NCBI GenBank assembly: GCA_022385805.1
Contig: MU277763.1
Coordinates: 29,709 to 93,708 of the forward strand
Source: Pilatotrama ljubarskyi
Taxonomy: Eukaryota; Basidiomycota; Agaricomycetes; Polyporales; Polyporaceae
Reading direction: 5' to 3'
DNA length: 64,000 nucleotides
A program made the translations under genes and the position numbers. Within the stretch, counting starts at the first letter, position 1; each line of letters begins with the position of its first letter. This document shows, one piece after another, positions 41,628 through 52,821 of the stretch. The notes under the pieces were generated by a model that had not been told where the DNA came from, made no database searches, and saw nothing but the letters and a program-made list of their open reading frames with translations.

Positions 41628-44301
41628 TTATGCCAGGAACGAGCTGAAGTACATCGTGACTTCATCGACTCGGTCCAGCGGAGCGATCATTCCGACATAT
41701 CCATCTGGACGAACGACTACGATCGCTCCGCCGTGAACATCGATTCCGTACTTCGCATAGCCGCCGCTGCCGTTACGCCCCTGCATGTCCGCAGCATCGA
41801 GCAACAACCTGGAATCGCAGTCAGAACGCAAAGAAGCTCACGAGAGTTGATAGCTCTACGCTTACTTGGACCAATGCGATCGGAAGAATGGCGGGAAGTC
41901 TAGAGGAGTCAGGTCAGCAGGCGTCGAGAGCATCACCGAGAAGATGGCGCTGACCCAGATAGTCCGCAGTCTCCTGTTTGGCATGGCTGAAACAGAGGAT
42001 GTCGAAGACCTTGGTGTGATCTCCTTGCCCGAAGCGGTGAATGAAGCTATCCGGCTTGATCATCTCCTTGCCCACTCCCTGCAGGATCTTGGCATCCTCG
42101 TTGACGGTTACGTCTCCGCCGAAGAATAGAACCTTGAAGCGAGTGTCTGCCGGGAGCAGGTCGTGGATCTGGACTAGGCCCCCATCGGCGGCCCCTATGA
42201 ACTCCTGTGGAGGGACCCGCGCCCCGACGAGCAGCCCAGGCGCCCACGATTGATACTGGGGGTTCACAATGATAGATGGACCATAACGGATTCCGATGCC
42301 AGACATGAAACCGTTGAACGTTTCGGCCATCCTGCGCAGCAATGATTCAGCATAAACTTGCTGAGACCATGCAATGTGCGGGCCCAGCGGTTGTGCTCAC
42401 GCAAGGAATTGCTCGTGGCTCACGCCGTCTGGATTGTCTAGGGATTTCGCCTTGCTGGTGAAGAGCTTGGACCACTTCTTGTCAAACTCTATCAGGTCCT
42501 GTGCGAATTTTCGTCGCTCGGACTCGTACTAAGAATCCACAATCAGACAGCGAGAGGATATCACATGTCAAGACACGTACAGTTTGTAGCAGAGTCCTCT
42601 TGGCCCATCCCTTGAGGACGTACGCCAGCTTCCAACCTACATAATCAAATGCATGTCGCCATCAGCATTGAACTGACGCTCAAAGTGGCACTTACCCAGG
42701 TTGTGCGTGTCACCCAAGGCCGCGTTCATGCCCTGTCCTAGATTTTTTTTTTCAAAGTGAGCGTCGTCCTATACAATTGGAGCGGTGTCGCTCACCAGCT
42801 TTCGGAGAATGGGTATGGCAGGCGTCGCCCGCGATGAGCGCGCGCTCATGTACGGAGTACTTCTCTGCGACCCTTTGCCCCACTTCTCTTTGTGAGACGG
42901 AAGAGTACTTCGTGCGGTCCAATGGAGGCTTACCGACGTAGACAGTCCACCACTCGACGTGACCGTCCTTGATACCCATGTAATACGGGCGAAGCATCTT
43001 CTGCGCTTGCCCAAGAATTTTCTCAGGGCTCCACTTGTTCTTGTCTACGCGCCCGGTCGTTGGGTCGATTACTTCGCTATTGTCCGGCTGCTGAACGTAG
43101 AGGCGGACGAGGTCTCGCTCACGGGGGATCAGGAACATGGTCCCCTGCTCGGAGTGTATGTAGGTCATGCTGCGAATGTCCGGGAGGTCTGTGTCCGGGA
43201 GCAAGTCAACAACGCCCCATATCGACCCTAGGGGGTTCTGGTGAATAGGACAGGATGTGGATCAGTCACTCGCTAGATTACCTGTGGTACTGCCTTCTGC
43301 AGTAATCCCCAGAGCCTTGCGAACCCATGAGTGCGCGCCTGAAGAGGGTGTCAACCTCGTGGGCTCCAATAGCATCGAGACACTGACCATCGGAGCCGAG
43401 GACAAACTTGGCATGTACAACTTCGGCCTTGTCTGCCCTTTCGTCAAGATGCTCCAAAGTGACCTGTAGCAGCAGAACGGTCAGATCGAGCCTGCTTCAG
43501 TGGATGGCATATAAGGTACCGTGTTGACGTAGGCTTGTGGGTCGTTCAGCTCGTCGACAATCTGCGAAAGTCGGATAGATGTAGGGACCGTGGCGCGGTC
43601 CACCGTCAGCCCCTTCTGTTTCATGGAGTCAAGAAGGATGTCTTCAACGCCGCCTTGATGCAATGCGATCTTGGTTCATGATGTCAAGTCTCTGATACTC
43701 AGGCTGGAGCTAACGCAAAAACGCTCACTCCGTATGGATATCTACCGGACTGATTAATCAGTACGGCAGAACGGCTGGTGCGCTAGAAGATACTCTATGA
43801 GCGGCGTTCGATGCATCGTGTGAATATTTACCTTGACTTCTCCATGACCGCTCGGGTTATACGTAGTCTACTCATGCGCTCAGTGGACAAGAAGTGAAAA
43901 CTTTGCAAGATGCTCCGCACCGTCCTCCAGATATGCGCTCCCTCTTTGAACAGCCTCTCAGCCAGGCCGTAACTCTGAGTTTCTGTTACTACCCCGTGAG
44001 ATAATGTCGAGAACATGATAGCGTACCTGGAATATCTCCAGAGTGCGCGGATGCAAGCCGTCAGCCTGACCGGCTTTGAGACCTTCGGGCCTGAGGATGG
44101 GCAAACGTTAAGTAATGGCTTTTGCCTGGGGAAATCGCTGGGGAAATGTGCGAAAAGAAGCTGGCTTTACCTCTTGTCAACGATGCGAACGTCGACTCCG
44201 GCTTGCACGAGCGCGTTCGCGCACATCAATCCAGCGGGGCCCGCACCGATGATAAGGACATCAACCTTGCTTTCCTTCGGGGCATCAGACAATTGAGACA
44301 T
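41628..44301 (-). CDS. FAD-dependent phenol 2-monooxygenase-like protein, copy 3 (divergent)
   Basis: Same family and much the same intron plan as copies 1 and 2, but clearly diverged. The start at 44301 reads MSQLSDAPKESKVDVLIIG, then GAGPAGLMCANALVQAG. The segment matching TGRAPDVTAPTARYPFE is TSRSAVLINQSGRYPYG here, the DG motif is FVLGSDG instead of FVVGADG, and [14 protein letters not shown] is [30 protein letters not shown] is conserved. The C-terminal domain ends VVVRPDGYVGMIAPLDR...YFSSFLA at 41628. All frames are open. The differences lie in the stretch that covers the substrate pocket in this fold, so a different substrate is plausible. Confidence 0.88.
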
Positions 44302-44374
44302 AGCGATAGCGTTGGTTGATAGTTGGTGCTGAAGGCGAGGAGGTGAGCGTGCTCCTTACCGAGCATGAGTCCGG

Positions 44375-44383
44375 TCTATATAG
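44375..44383 (-). promoter_or_regulatory. TATA element of monooxygenase copy 3
   Basis: CTATATAGA on the minus strand about 75 bp upstream of the ATG, the same spacing as in copies 1 and 2. Confidence 0.55.
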
Positions 44384-45493
44384 TCGTGAGAGCAGTGGTC
44401 GTAACGGCGTCTTCGGGTTCCGACTTGCACAGCTCATTCTCGCGGAAGAGAATGCTGTGAATAGAATGGGCATGCCGATGTTAACGCATCATCTGAACGC
44501 CGGAACGGGATCAGAGATGTCGCTCAGATCGCTGTTCCATGGGAAGCTCGCAAGCGACTATCGCTCATGCTCCAGGGCCCGCAGAAGATTCTAACCTTCA
44601 AGCAGGTGCCGCGCCGCGTGCAGAGATTGCACTGGTGAGGCGGTATGAGCTCTCGAGGTTGTTCACCCATGCATACAACTGGAACTGGACTGTAAGCTGT
44701 AATAGTTACAATCTGTAGGTGGCCGATGAGGGACGTTTGCGACGCCCACATGACTATCGGCTTACCATTTTTCATGACACTCCTCTCACAGAGGAGGTTG
44801 CGGTTTTCGGCGATGCGGGTCCCAGGCGGAGCGAAAACCTCAAGCAGTATTCGTCAGCACTTCCTATCATTCGAATGTCCAGCTAGTGCTCCGTGGCATC
44901 CCGACGCGGTGCACTAGAGCGGTGGGCGGTTGCACAGTCAGCTTGTCCTTCTCAACAACAGAATATGTGTAATACCATTACGACGGATTGGATGTACGCC
45001 AGCCATACGTACCAGAATGAGGACACTCCTCCCCGCGAGCAGCCGCCCTGCCAGCGGAACGTCCCGGCTGAGCCTGGATGGCTACGAATATGTGCGGCAA
45101 GTTGAGTCAGATTTTCCAGGACGTTGAGTTGTTTACGAGTCTGGCTGATCCACACTCTCATGCCGTATGTGCCTGGACTTCTCCCCGTCAGGACTCTTAC
45201 GAGGTAGGGCCAGAAACGTAGGTGATTGGATGCGATTGGGATGCGAGCAAGATGCTTTGACCTCAACCCTAACGACGCACACGAACTACTTAGCACAGCT
45301 GTCGGCGCCTATGCGTGTTCTTCGCATCTGCAGCAACGCTGCTGCTGCAGCCAACGCATCGAACACCCCCGCGGAGCTCTGGAAGGAGTAATCTCATGAG
45401 TCGGCAGGTACATAACGTACAGAAAGCTCGTATCAGATCACACAAGGCCGGGATAGACTATAAGTCGGTGAGATGACCTCTACAGGCTGAGGC
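44384..45493. other. Intergenic, 1.1 kb, no gene seen
   Basis: No coding potential or RNA gene recognised on either strand. Confidence 0.55.
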
Positions 45494-48400
45494 TTACCCT
45501 CGCCATGTCGGACCAGGTGCCGCCTCCGCGCTCCCTATAGGCACCCTCCTCGCGCCACCCTTAGGCCTCGGCGGGGCCTTTGAGCCGCTCCCAGTACTCG
45601 GCGGCGCAGTCCGGCCCCTCGTGGTCGGTGCGCTACTGTTCGTCGGCTTCCCACTACTAGGCACCGCCGTCGATCTGGCGGACTTCTTGACCTCCTGCGC
45701 CTTCGCAGCGCTCGTCGCGGTCGACAACTTCACCCGCTTCACGTTCTCCTTCTCCAACGCGGTTCCGGCTCGAGAGCGCGACGTTGGGCCAGGCTGCGAA
45801 TCTGCCGCGCGTCCTTTGCCCTTCGTGTCCTTCACCACCGCAGCGCGCGAAGGCTGAATGCGCCTTTCCGACTCAGAAGACGGGCCCGCCTTGCGTTTCG
45901 TCCCCTGTACCCCCACCTCCGCCTTTGGCGGCTTCTCGCGCAGGGGGCTGTCGTCGTCTTCGGACACGCCCAGCTCCTCCGCGAGGCTGCGGATCGGCTC
46001 GGAGTCTGGCGGACGCGAATCCTCCATGCTGCTGTCTTCCGCCGCGGATTCGGGCAGCGAAGCCAGTTTAGCGCCCTCGGGGCTGTCGGGGGAGTTCGCG
46101 AGCATGAGGATGCGGCTGAGCGGACTGGGCTTGGCTGGGGAGTATGCGTGGATCATGCGCGCGGCGAAGGGTTTCGCCATAGGAAATGGGCGCACTCCGG
46201 GCGTTTGCGGGACTGATGCAGTGGACGTGGTCTGGAGAGGGTTCGAAGAGTCGGAGTTTGCGCTTGCACTTGCACTTGCGGTCGAAGAAGATGCAGATGC
46301 TGGGCGGTCAGCCGAGGTGTCCATCTCCTCACCAGCCGACGTATCTTCGCCGGGTGGGGGTATCTCGAGTTTGGGAAGCGGGGGTATAGGTGGGAGGGAA
46401 GTGCCTGAGCTGTCGCGCGACGGCAGCGACGCGGCAGGAGATGGAGGGGGGAGGACAAAGCTGCCCGGGACCAAGGGAGGCGGTGGGACGGGCGACGCCG
46501 CCATGCTAGTCTTGAACTCTGGCAGCTGCCGCGCAGGTGACGACGGCCCCGTGGGAGGGATGACCTCGGTCTCGAAGGGCGGGGAGACCTTCTGCTTCCC
46601 TTTCGGAGACGAGGCGCCCAGTGCGATCGCGGCGAAGCCGGACGACCGTCGCGAAACGCGCGTCTTGCGCGGGCTGGCTGCCTTGCCCTTCAGCTTGCGG
46701 GGAGATTTACGTGGAGAAGCGCGGGTGAGAGCAGGAGGTGGTGGTGGTGGTGGTGGACGGGCTATGGGTGTGGGGATGGACGCTCCTGGTGCCGGCGTGG
46801 GTGGCAGCTCAGCGAGCATCATGTCCACTTGCCAGGAGCGCTTCTCTTCTAGGAACTTGAGTCGCTCGGCCTGAGTAGGGTAAGGGCGAGCCCGCATTAG
46901 CGTTGCAGCAATGGAGTGGAGCGACTTACGAACCTCGAGTGCTGCCTTTTCCCTACCCAGCCGCACGGCGGCTTCGGTGAACTTCCGGCGCTCCTCCTCC
47001 AGTTCCTTGAACCGTGCATCCAGTCGCTGCTTCTCCTCGTCCCGTACAGGCGCCGTCATGAGGTCCATACTCACGTCAGCTAGATGACTGGCTGGCTGAG
47101 CCTGCTCCTCAGCGAAGCGGTCAAACAGCTCTTGCACCTGAGCGGCGGACGCGGCGGCTTGCTTCTGCGCGTCCTCTGCGACGGCGTCTTAGTACTCGCA
47201 AAACAATTGAACTCCAGCACATACCAAGCTCCGCGCGTAGCCTGTCAATTACTGCTTGCAGGCGCTCGATCTCTGAGTTCTCTTTCGCCTTATTGTCAGC
47301 TGCGAACGTTGGCGGTGATGGTAATTTGCGAGTTGTGCTACATGGGATAGAGTTCTTGTCTGCTTGCCGAGCCATGCAATCGCGTAGACTTTGGAACAAG
47401 GAGCTGAAGGTTTCGCCTGCGGCTTCCGTAGGGGGGTTTGGGAACAAGGTGCTCTGCGTGAGTGGCGTTGGCTGGAGAGACATCAGCAACTGCGAGCCGC
47501 TCCAAGGCTTAATACTTCACCTCTTCCACATACTCAGTCTCGCCAGCGGTACGCGTGGCGTGCAAAACGCTCTGCAGCTCGTTCGCCGCGGACAGGAGCA
47601 GTCCTCTCATCTTCCTGTTCTGCTCGTACAGCTCCTTGCGTGCGCTCTCGGCTTGTTCAAGGGCGACGTCGAGGAACCCTTGGCCCTTGCCGCGCAACTG
47701 CACATCGGGCGCCTCTACGACGTCGTGGTTTGCGCACGTCAGCCCGGCGGGCAGGTTAGCCACTCTGAGCTGCGCGTCGGAGAGCTTGCTCCAGCGCTCG
47801 ACCATGCGCTCCTTCTCCTTCTCGAGCTTCTTGATCTCCGTCTGGTGCGTGGCGCGGAGAGCGTGTAGCGTCGATCGTGTGCGCTGTAGTTCGGCGGTGG
47901 TGTGCTTATGGGCATTCTCGCAGGCTTGGAGAGCTTTCGTTGCTGCACTGTTCGATTGTATGTCAGATCTCTGCTGCAATATAATACATGGGACGTCGTG
48001 CGAGAACATATTGGCCAGGTGCGGCGAAAGGCGTCCCTTGCTGCAAAAGCATGCAGTGCTGGGATCCAATCCAGGGGAGGCACTCGTGACAGGATGTGGT
48101 ATCCAGTGCATCCCTTTGCAGGAACAAGGCTGGAATGCGGGAGTTGAGGTAACGAGACTCACGTTAGGCGCGATTTATGCATGTTCATCTCTCGTTCTGC
48201 GTTGGCAGACTTCTCAGACTCCGCCTTGTACATCGAAGTCAGACGTTCATGGTCATAAGACAGCGTCCGCAGTTTAGTTGTGAGATCCTCCGTCCTAGAC
48301 ATGTCGTCCTTCGAGGGTCACGTCTGCAATGAGATTCATGCAAACGAGGGAGCTCACTATGCGCTGGCTGAGCATGCCCAATATGCACTTGACCACTTTG

Positions 48401-48606
48401 TCCGCATCCTGCTTGGCGAGTCCGTCCAAGGACAGTCCGGAGTCGTGAACGAAGCCATGCGCGATCAACTGGGAGTTGATGTACTGGAGACTAGACGTCG
48501 AGGAGCATGACTCCGAGGACCCAGCATCTGAGAATGGCGAGCCTAAGTCGGAGAGAGACGCGTTGAGAGCCCAGTGAACGAGTTTCTTTGGTGTCGCCGC
48601 AGCCAT
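45494..48606 (-). CDS. ADIP/SSX2IP-like (Msd1-type) coiled-coil spindle or centrosome protein
   Basis: The N-terminal exon from 48606 (MAAATPKKLVHWALNASLSD; an in-frame ATG at 48633 is possible) contains the start of the ADIP domain: LQYINSQLIAHGF...VVKCILGMLSQR. Spliced exons continue as a long coiled coil: TEDLTTKLRTLSYDHERLT, then HATHQTEIKKLEKEKERMVE-like heptads and LDVALEQAESARKELYEQNRK. A linker (SSLFQSLRDCMARQ) and a second coiled coil (ERRKFTEAAVRLGREKAALE) precede a long disordered Pro/Ser/Lys-rich C terminus ending at 45494. ADIP-domain proteins anchor microtubules at spindle poles or centrosomes (fission yeast Msd1, human SSX2IP). The family call rests on the N-terminal half; the tail is not conserved. 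Confidence 0.75.
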
Positions 48607-48633
48607 ATCATTGAAGATGTGCCCTACTCCCAC

Positions 48634-49452
48634 GCAGTAAAGGGAGTTGAGTCCGCTAGCTTTCCTTGTCTAGATGGAGTGCTGAGCAGTTGGTGGGCGT
48701 TGAGACGTTCCAGTCACGCCGGTGCCCCACCCAGAGTGCTAGCCCTCGAGACGCGCATGGTTCGACCACAAACGCGTCTGCTCACGTGAGCGAGTGTTGC
48801 TCTAGGGCCGGAGCCTTCCGATTCGCCACCCGCACTTTCGTGTATGATGCACGGCGGCTGCAACTCTCACCTGCGTCCACGGCCTCGGGCATGAGAGGAA
48901 CCCGCGCGACTGTGTCAATTTCCTATGAAAGTTCTCGTGGCGCCAGTATGCGAAGTCATGCCCCGCGCTGTAGCTGCCATGCATGCTGCAGAACCCCCTC
49001 AACTCTTCCGCAGAAGTTGTAACTTAGTCGTGGCCGGTTGCCTCTACTGGTGAACTTCACAGTGAGCAGCGTCCCGGATATCTGCGGCATGAAGAGACTT
49101 TGGCTTACTTGAAGCTCACAGTGCGCTGGTAAAGCGCTTTTCGCGCTTTCTGGTCTTAAGCGATATCGGCCACATCGGGTCCCACGCCGCGTCTCCCAAG
49201 TGCTCGCCATATTAGTCTGATATTGCCTGCACCCCCTCCATGTATGGGAACCCAGCGGCACATGACGTTCCATGGTATCGCACTTTCTTCCTAGCCAGGG
49301 CTGTGCGTCCAGCTTGACGCTCTCGTGTAAATCCAGCTTTAAACCCGATTAAAGCACGAGCCTGCAGCCCGCTCAACGGTCTGCCTCTTCTCATTGCCAT
49401 ACCATATACCACGCTGTGGCTCATCTCTACGGAGGCTCGGTTTCCCTCGCTC
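48634..49452. other. Bidirectional intergenic region
   Basis: Lies between the divergent ADIP-like (-) and DUF6535 (+) genes, so it holds both promoters. No gene or repeat seen. Confidence 0.55.
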
Positions 49453-52046
49453 ATGGACGATCCGCACGCTGAGATGCAAGAGGTGGTGTACGGCGCACCG
49501 GGCTACATCAGCCGCCGGACCACCTCCCCGACCTCTCTAGCCAAGGGGCCATTCTCCCCTGGGGACAATCAATCGCTGGATACTGAAGCCAAGCTGATGG
49601 CAATTATAACGGGGAATGTGCATGGTTCTGAGCACGGCGTGACGTCCCAATCCACAGCTACTGTACGTCATAGTATTCAGATGCACGATCTCTGTCGCTA
49701 TCGTTGCTCATGCATGACACAAAGCCACCTGTGGTCGCCTCTGATTCCAGTTCAGCTGGGCATGACTTGAACACCAAGACTTCTAAGGCGATGTCAAGCC
49801 TTAGACTTGGCCCCTCTATGGCTGCATCCGGAGCAAACGCGGCTTGGACTCATTGTGTAAAGGCGCTACAACAGCACGATCAGCATATGCTGAAGGGTTG
49901 GAAGGAAGATGTCGATAGCCTTCTGGTTTTCGTAAGCAACATGCTGCTGCTGGAGGACAATCATATACTGACATTTCCGTTCAGGCAGGACTTTTCTCTG
50001 CAGTCGTCACTGCTTTCAATATTGAAGCCTACAAACTTCTTCAGGAGGACCCGGACGAGAAGGTTGCAAGCTTGCTTGGTCAAATCGCTTTACAACTATC
50101 TGCGGACGCGGGGGTGACGCCCCGTGTTCCGGATGCATCGACCTCGGTTTTCACAGCAGATACGCGCTCTATCCGTATCAACGTCTTGTGGTTCTCGAGC
50201 CTCGTTCTCAGCCTTGTATCGGCTTCTATAGGCATCCTGACGAAGCAATGGCTGCGCGAGTACACCCGCAGCGCGGCGAGTTCTCCGCGCGAGAACGCAC
50301 GTATCCGACAACTCCGCCACGAAGGCTTTGTGAGGTGGAGGATACCGTTCACCATCGCCCTCCTCCCCATACTGCTCCAGGTAGCACTCGCACTCTTCTT
50401 CGCTGGTCTCCTGGATCTCCTGTGGAGCCTGCATCCCTCGGTCGCAGGTGTCATCACTGTACTCGTCACGCTCTCCCTCGCATTCCTCGCGCTCACCACG
50501 ATCATGCCAACCTTCCGTGGAGACTGCCCATATAAGTCCCCGCAGGCCTTCGGCGTATATTTGCTCATGCAAGGGATCGCCCGCCTGCTATCGCTATTCG
50601 CTTCAAGGGTCTATTCGTGGCTTGGATGGGATCGCCCCAAATGGCCCCTCATGATCCAGCCCTCCCTTCTGCACGGTTGGAGGCGTCGTCTAGCAGATTG
50701 GCTCCGCAGGTTGATGCATAGGCGATTTTTCGGCAGCTGGCGCGAGCGCGAGATGGCGATCATCCAGGAGCAAGCTGATCGACTGGACCACCGAGTCCTT
50801 GCTGACGCTGACGCGACGTTCATGGAGGACGACTTCCTGTACGAAACGATCAGCCTTTGTTTGAACGATACTCAGTGCCCTGCAGCGGTCGATTGCCTCC
50901 AGGAGATCATCATGCACCGTGCCGACACCATCCTGGACGGCGTTCCGCACTGGCGCCACCGCGGGACCGTTGACAGTGGTATTGACCTGCTTCTGCACCT
51001 GATCTTGGATGTTGTTCCCCGGATGGACCTAGAAGATCCGAGCGGTAGTATAGAGAAGATGCTCACCCTCATCGACAGCCTCTGCAGAGCCATTCCGTTC
51101 GAGTCCGAGCATCTCGACACGGTAACCCTTTATCAGCGACTTTTCGATGTGCTTGCGGGGCTCCTCAGGGCCCAGGGGCCCGTCAGATCTCGAGCATTCG
51201 GCATCATGCAGAAGGTATGGGCACGGTCAAATGCGCCGGTTCATCCCGCCGGTACGAAGCCTCATGAATCCAGTCTCGCGTGCGCTCTGACCTCCTCCTC
51301 TGGGCATAGTTATACGAAACCTCATCTCTTTCGCCCGCATAGCCAAGGCCTCCAACGAGCTCACCTGTTTCCACGTCGCCTGCGAGATCACACTCGCGTT
51401 CATGACTAGCACCGCCACGCTCCCCGGACGTGCGCCGTACGACAGCGTCAGGAACGAGCTCCGCTGCATGCTCGCCGATCTCGAGAGCTATCTCACCACC
51501 CCAGATGGGGACGCGCTCGGCTCGGGTCAGAACGCCTCCATCCTGCTCGCCCTCGAGGAGCTCGACAAAGTCGACCCGGACGTGATCGAAGGCGTGCGCC
51601 TCCGCAGGCTCCTCGACTCCGTCAGGGCCGAGCAGGCACTTGCGGTCGAGCCCAGCGCAGGGGAGGAGACAGTCTCGACCTTCCTGCGCGAGCGGACCGA
51701 GGCCGCCCGACAGCTCGGGGAGTATCGCAGACGCCACCCACAGGCTTCGATGAGCCGTCGCAGGAACACCACCGCGAACAGGCCGACGTTGGCCAGCATT
51801 GATCTGTCTAGGAGCACAGAGCTCGGCGAGACTCCCATGGCATCGCCTCTCTCCTGGGCCGGTGGAGAGGACTCCGCGGGCCAGCCTGTCCTTCCCATAC
51901 CAGAGCCCATTCTGCGCGCACCAGAGCGGCCCTCACGTAGCAAACGAGTGGCCAAAGCTGAGCCTGAGGCAGAGCCCGATGTCGCTACCATACGATACAT
52001 TAAACATAATATAGGGTCCACGGGTGGTCCACTGAGTCCTAGGTAG
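49453..52046 (+). CDS. DUF6535-domain multi-pass membrane protein
   Basis: Function unknown; the family is abundant in Agaricomycetes. The start at 49453 gives MDDPHAEMQEVVYGAPGYIS. An intron from 49663 leads to PPVVASDSSSAGHDL and the DUF6535 signature GWKEDVDSLLVF|AGLFSAVVTAFNIEAYKLL, split by an intron. Three strongly hydrophobic segments follow (INVLWFSSLVLSLVSASIGI; FTIALLPILLQVALALFFAG; ITVLVTLSLAFLALTTI), then a long hydrophilic helical part. The reading frame switches near 51,250. The best explanation is a 58-nt intron at 51252-51309 with donor GTACGA, a CTGAC branch site 18 nt before the end and acceptor CATAG, which joins to VIRNLISFARIAKASNELTC. The product ends at 52046. Confidence 0.8.
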
Positions 52047-52821
52047 ACGATGCCTGCGGGTGCACACGTGCATCATCCACCGGCAGGCAGATCGGCCTTC
52101 ATGTCGGCACCATTATCGCCCAAGACTGAGCAATGCTGTAGTGTTGGTAAACTCCATCACTCAATCTTGCTACACCCTACGCTGGTGCCTGTCTGTACAA
52201 TATGCCTCCTTCCTCACGAGCGACCGGCGGAGCTTCGGTGTAAGCCTTCCCGATCGAGTTCTGACTCGGAAGTGAGTAGAAGCAAAATGCAAAAGGAGCA
52301 CGCACACGTCGGAAGATCACTAATGGAAACACTACTCCCGTATCAGTCTCAAGTGCTTCCGGGTTGTACTTTGCGGGACGGATGATATCAGCGTGTATGA
52401 TTAATGTGTCGATCTAAGTTTGTGTGACGGTGAGCGCAGATGCAGGCGAGAAAAGACATAATACACGTCGGTCGAGACGATTACATGGCACGGTATGCGG
52501 CGGCTGTAAGATGGGCAAAGCGGAGCAAGATGGTGGGGGAGGGAAAGCAGGCGTAAGAGAGGAAGGTGCAAGCATAAGCGGGCGTGTGGGGCGTGAAGGA
52601 GCTCCGGTTCGTTAAGGGAGGCGCGACAACAAGCTCGGATGTAACGCTACGATGTGTGGAGTCTGGATAAACCGATACATAAAAGGAAGAAGGATCACAG
52701 AGGAACGGGAGAATGAACCCAAGAAAGAAAAGACAAGCGACATGCATCAATGACCCGGGGAAGAAGCATACGTGGTACTACGTACAGCCTAAGGGAACGG
52801 GTGATGCGTGGACAGCACGGG
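52047..52821. other. Convergent 3' spacer
   Basis: Between the DUF6535 stop and the histidine-kinase stop. No gene seen. Confidence 0.55.

Noticed and set aside
42749..42757. T9 run as possible retroposon tail
   Set aside because: It lies within an intron of monooxygenase copy 3, with no flanking repeat or second element end.
51274..51309. Apparent frameshift in the DUF6535 gene
   Set aside because: A 58-nt intron with GTACGA donor, CTGAC branch site and CATAG acceptor explains the frame change without a mutation.
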